Shown here piece after piece: positions 5,732 to 8,971 of a stretch of 8,971 nt of DNA. The position numbers and the translations under genes were made by a program. Source of the DNA: Fimbriimonadaceae bacterium (GTDB lineage Bacteria; Armatimonadota; Fimbriimonadia; Fimbriimonadales; Fimbriimonadaceae); contig CANFJD010000096.1 in the NCBI GenBank assembly GCA_947447315.1, positions 1 through 8,971 of the forward strand. The letters are read 5' to 3'. The notes beneath the pieces were generated by a model. It saw only the letters and a list, made by a program, of their open reading frames with translations. It had not been told where the DNA came from and did not search any database. How positions within the stretch are numbered: position 1 is the stretch's first letter; the number at the start of each line of letters is the position of its first letter.

Positions 5732-7675
5732 ATGAACCTACATCGTATTCGTCACTGGTTCATGGAAGGTCATCAGCCGGGTACCGAACCGGGTGCCTAC
5801 GTGCAAGAGCACGCCCATAAGCCTCAGGCTTGGTGGAAGGTGATGTGCCTTACCGGGGTGGATTATTTCTCCACATTGGGTTACCAACCTGGAATTGCGG
5901 CTCTCGCTGCAGCCAGCATGGGAGCCTCGGCATTGGCCCCGATTGCGACTTTGATTCTGGTGGCGGTAACGCTGTTCGGCGCGCTTCCCATATACAAGTT
6001 CGTTGCCGAAGAAAGCCCGCATGGTGAGGGTTCCATCTCGATGTTGGAGCACTTGCTCAGTTGGTGGCAAGGAAAACTGTTTGTCCTGGCCCTGTTGGGA
6101 TTTGCCGCCACCGACTTTGTGATCACGATCACGCTTTCCGCGTCGGATGCGGCGGCGCACGTGGTGGAGAACCCGTACATGGCCTTCACCCACGGGATGC
6201 AGCTGCCGATTACGGTGGGATTGATAGCAGCGCTGGGGCTGGTGTTCTTGATGGGATTCCGCGAAGCCATCAGCATCGCCGTCATTTTAGTCGGCGTCTA
6301 TCTCGGCTTAAACATGATCGTGGTTGGACGGGCAGTGGTGGAAGTCGTCCAGAATCCGGTGGAAATCCAGCGATGGCAAACTTCTCTCTGGGAGACTCGC
6401 GGTGGAAATCCAGCTCTGATTTTAATGGCTTCCGTGTTGCTGTTTCCTCGATTGGCGCTTGGTCTGTCGGGATTTGAAACCGGCGTGGTGGTCATGCCTC
6501 TCATCAAAGGTAAACGCGGCGACTCGGAAAAACGGCCGAAGGGCCGAATTGCCAACGCCAAGAAGCTCCTGATATCGGCTGCCGTGATCATGAGCATCTT
6601 CCTCATCGGCTCTAGTTTTGCCACAACCGCCCATATCCCACCGCACGAATTTGAGAAAGATGGGGCGGCTTACGGTCGGGCCCTTGCGTATCTGGCGCAT
6701 CAATTCTTCGGCGATGGTTTCGGCACGTTTTACGATCTCAGCACGATTCTGATTCTCTGGTTTGCCGGGGCCAGTGCCATGGCGGCCTTGCTTAACTTGG
6801 TGCCAAAGTACCTTCCGCGGTACGGAATGGCACCGGAATGGTCGCGTGCCAACCGACCGCTTGTACTGCTATTTACCGCGGTATCCATTGTCGTTACCAT
6901 CATTTTCAAGGCCGACGTCGAGGCGCAGGGCGGAGCTTACGCGACCGGTGTTTTGGTGTTGATGACCAGCGCAACCGTCGCGGCAACGATTTCCGCTTTC
7001 CGCCGCAAATTGATGCGGAAGGCGTATTACTTCCTGTTCATCGCTTTAGTTTTCGTTTACACGACGGGAGCCAACATGGTCGAGCGACCCGACGGTCTAA
7101 AGATTGCGCTTTTCTTCATCGGCGCAATTTTGATCGTGGGATTCTTCTCCCGACTTTGGCGGACACTAGAACTGCGGGTAAGCCGAGTTGATTTGGACTT
7201 GGTGGCTCTAAACATTATTCAAGAAGCTTCCGAACGGTTTGCAGAGCTACGGTTTGTGCCTAACCACCCGGATCAGCAAGATTTGGATGAATACAATCGG
7301 AAAGCAGCCGAGATTCGTCGAGACCACCAAATTCCCGAAGATCAGCCGCTGATATTCCTGGAGATCGTGGTAGACGATCCGAGTAACTTCGGAGGAAGCA
7401 TTCAGGTAAAAGGTGCCCGCGTGGGTGATTACTCGGTGCTGCGGGCCTCGGCCCCGGCCATTCCGAACGCCATTGCGGCGATCATGCTTCAGGTTCAGCG
7501 GCTCACCAATCGCCGTCCGCATGCTTACTTTAACTGGGGCGAGCAAAATCCGTTCCTGTTCTTGATTAAGTACTTCTTGGATGGCGAAGGCGATGTCGCC
7601 CCGCTGACACGCGAGATCCTACGCCGCATTGAGCCGGATCCCAACCGGAGACCAGCTATCCATGCCGCTTCGTAG
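5732..7675 (+). CDS. APC-superfamily permease with cytosolic C-terminal domain
   Basis: The 647-residue protein is an integral membrane transporter of the amino acid-polyamine-cation superfamily, with an unwound first helix motif GVDYFSTLGYQPGIAALA (42-59). Membrane segments lie roughly at 40-62, 70-88, 115-140, 158-176, 178-200, 227-250, 280-300, 334-357, 375-393, 402-420, 430-446 and 456-475, about twelve as usual for the fold. PHGEGS (96-101) and FAATDFVITITLSASDAAAH (124-143) are strongly conserved-looking. A soluble tail of about 165 residues (480-647) has no motif I recognise. The substrate is undetermined; amino acids or potassium (KimA-like APC carriers also have cytosolic tails) are both possible. 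ATG 5732 has a GGAG 11 nt upstream. The next gene overlaps its end by 14 nt. Confidence 0.85.
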   Translation: MNLHRIRHWFMEGHQPGTEPGAYVQEHAHKPQAWWKVMCLTGVDYFSTLGYQPGIAALAAASMGASALAPIATLILVAVTLFGALPIYKFVAEESPHGEGSISMLEHLLSWWQGKLFVLALLGFAATDFVITITLSASDAAAHVVENPYMAFTHGMQLPITVGLIAALGLVFLMGFREAISIAVILVGVYLGLNMIVVGRAVVEVVQNPVEIQRWQTSLWETRGGNPALILMASVLLFPRLALGLSGFETGVVVMPLIKGKRGDSEKRPKGRIANAKKLLISAAVIMSIFLIGSSFATTAHIPPHEFEKDGAAYGRALAYLAHQFFGDGFGTFYDLSTILILWFAGASAMAALLNLVPKYLPRYGMAPEWSRANRPLVLLFTAVSIVVTIIFKADVEAQGGAYATGVLVLMTSATVAATISAFRRKLMRKAYYFLFIALVFVYTTGANMVERPDGLKIALFFIGAILIVGFFSRLWRTLELRVSRVDLDLVALNIIQEASERFAELRFVPNHPDQQDLDEYNRKAAEIRRDHQIPEDQPLIFLEIVVDDPSNFGGSIQVKGARVGDYSVLRASAPAIPNAIAAIMLQVQRLTNRRPHAYFNWGEQNPFLFLIKYFLDGEGDVAPLTREILRRIEPDPNRRPAIHAAS

Positions 7676-8312
7676 TTTTGCTCGTGTCGTTTTCGCGTCG
7701 ATTCCGCTGCTGAGTTTGGTGGCGGCGCAATCGATCTTTGTACGGCACGGTGAGACGGTGGCAAATGCGACGGGCAAATATTCCGACGCCACCCTCAACG
7801 TGCTGACGACGAAGGGTCAGTCTCAGGCCGACACCCTGGCGAAAAAACTACCATCCGGATTCGATGCCATTTACGTGTCGCCGGCGGGCCGGTGCATTCT
7901 CACCATCGGTCCCTATCTCAGAGCTACTCGACAAAAGGCGACGATTTGGCCTGAGCTATTGGAATGCTGTCAGCAGCGAGGGGCGGCCCGAAAACATCCC
8001 GCCGGACCGCTGCGGTACGGCCCGAAGATCACGGTTCCGCCGGAGTACCGGGCGTACTTCATCATCGAGCCCGGCCATGATCGGTTGATTGACTCGCCGA
8101 ACTATCAGGCCGGGTTGCGGCAGATTCGGATGGCAGCGGACCGCATTCGCGCGCTTCCCACGGGACAAAAGAGCCTGTTTGTGAGCCACTCGATTGCCGG
8201 AGCTCGACTTTTTGAGGCGCTCACCGGGCAACCTAATCGGATAAAGGTAGACAACGCTTCCCCGATTCTGATCGATCGCAAGGCGGATCAATTCACCGTA
8301 CGAAAACCATGA
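7662..8312 (+). CDS. Exported histidine phosphatase (RHG family)
   Basis: The 216-residue product has a signal peptide (MPLRSFARVV, a hydrophobic core to about 20, then a VAA|Q cleavage site near 22), followed directly by the phosphohistidine motif FVRHGET (26-32; Arg28, His29). The second conserved Arg77 is in SPAGRCILT and the second His176 in FVSHSIAG, so the known catalytic set of the histidine phosphatase superfamily is complete, with Glu98 or Glu101 a possible acid. Members range from phosphoglycerate mutase to SixA and phytase; with export, a phosphomonoesterase on an external substrate is more likely than glycolysis. ATG 7662 gives the clean signal peptide and has GGAG 11 nt upstream inside the transporter gene. 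It overlaps the transporter by 14 nt and the next gene by ATGA. Confidence 0.9.
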   Translation: MPLRSFARVVFASIPLLSLVAAQSIFVRHGETVANATGKYSDATLNVLTTKGQSQADTLAKKLPSGFDAIYVSPAGRCILTIGPYLRATRQKATIWPELLECCQQRGAARKHPAGPLRYGPKITVPPEYRAYFIIEPGHDRLIDSPNYQAGLRQIRMAADRIRALPTGQKSLFVSHSIAGARLFEALTGQPNRIKVDNASPILIDRKADQFTVRKP

Positions 8313-8971
8313 AACTTTTAATCTTTGGCGGCACCCAGTTTTTGGGTCGCAACATCACGGAATTGGCCCTGGCGCGGGGACACGAGTTGACGCTTTTTCA
8401 CCGCGGTAAAACTGGGGCCGATCTGTTCCCCGAAGCAACCCACATACTCGGAGATCGGGATGGGCAGCTAGATCGGATTGGCGCGGGGCGGATTGGTACG
8501 GAGCGGTTTGATGCGGTGTTGGATATCAGTGGCTACATTCCGAGATTGGTACGGGATGGTGCCAGGTATGTGCAACCACTCACCGATCACTACTTATTCA
8601 TCAGCACCATCAGTGTCTATGACAAGACCGACGCAAGTTTTGTGGACGAAGATTCCGCCCTGCTGACTCCTCCGGCGGGGGACGTGGAATCCGTGACCGG
8701 AGAAACCTACGGCGGGCTAAAGGTTGCCTGCGAAACCGCCGTGCGCGAAAGTTTCCCTCAGGCAACGATTGTGCGACCGGGACTGGTGGGCGGTCCCCAT
8801 GACCATACGAAGCGGTTTGACCGCTGGATAAAAACCGCGATGAGCGAGAAGGAGTTCTCGATCCCAGCCCGAGCGGAGCAATCAATTCAGTTGGTGGATG
8901 TTAGGGACCTGGCGAACCTAACGCTGGATCTGGCGGAGCGAAAGGTGAACGGCACTTTTAACGCCACCGGA
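8309..8971 (+). CDS. NAD(P)-dependent epimerase-like SDR protein, 3' end missing
   Basis: An open frame of 221 codons runs off the right end of the window. It has the nucleotide-binding motif FGGTQFLGR (6-14), HRG after the second strand (31-33), FDAVLDISGY (67-76), a FISTISVYD strand (97-105) and the YGGLK active-site Tyr134/Lys138 pair. VRPGLVGGPHD (155-165) and VDVRDLANL (196-204) follow, as in extended SDR/CSP41-like epimerases of about 300-340 residues, so roughly a third is missing. Such proteins reduce or epimerise nucleotide sugars, though many members have no known substrate. The ATGA overlap puts it in the transporter operon. Confidence 0.85.
   Translation, partial: MKLLIFGGTQFLGRNITELALARGHELTLFHRGKTGADLFPEATHILGDRDGQLDRIGAGRIGTERFDAVLDISGYIPRLVRDGARYVQPLTDHYLFISTISVYDKTDASFVDEDSALLTPPAGDVESVTGETYGGLKVACETAVRESFPQATIVRPGLVGGPHDHTKRFDRWIKTAMSEKEFSIPARAEQSIQLVDVRDLANLTLDLAERKVNGTFNATG

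Overview
The window is about 9 kb of compact, moderately GC-rich bacterial chromosome. Genes are packed in short operons with 4-nt ATGA/GTGA stop-start overlaps, and at least two starts look leaderless (a -10-like hexamer 5-6 nt before the start codon). Gene style, secreted proteins and the leaderless starts would fit an environmental Gram-negative-type bacterium such as Armatimonadota (Fimbriimonadia-like). That placement is an impression from protein style, not something the sequence proves.

Left edge (1-200): the most unusual piece. Bases 93-142 are the 3' half of a tRNA-His gene (GUG anticodon, T-arm, acceptor 3' strand, C73 and CCA) with no 5' half. The base before it is lined with CCCATTACC/GGTAATGGG repeats, and a strong intrinsic terminator follows at 167-200. 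This is the layout expected at the distal attachment site of an element integrated in a tRNA gene. The element itself would lie to the left of the window, and ordinary chromosome starts at about 93.

Region 187-1862: a putative esterase of the enterochelin-esterase-like alpha/beta-hydrolase family, then a XerC/XerD-type tyrosine recombinase sharing a GTGA overlap. A perfect 9-bp hairpin (1888-1909) separates the recombinase from the convergent hisI gene (phosphoribosyl-AMP cyclohydrolase, minus strand).

Region 2243-5661: hisI and a GT39/ArnT-like membrane glycosyltransferase diverge from a 31-bp gap that holds a -10-like box for each. The glycosyltransferase overlaps a lipoprotein that fuses a NodB polysaccharide deacetylase to a phosphodiester-glycosidase (NAGPA/DUF2233-type) domain. 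The pair probably acts on an envelope glycan or glycolipid. A small winged-helix regulator follows.

Region 5662-8971: a 70-nt leader with two small hairpins, then a large APC-superfamily transporter with a cytosolic C-terminal extension, an exported histidine phosphatase that overlaps it by 14 nt, and an NAD(P)-dependent epimerase-like SDR protein (4-nt overlap) cut off by the window end. No CRISPR array, rRNA, complete tRNA or insertion sequence was seen. No clear undescribed defence or signalling system is visible; the tRNA-derived junction is the best lead.
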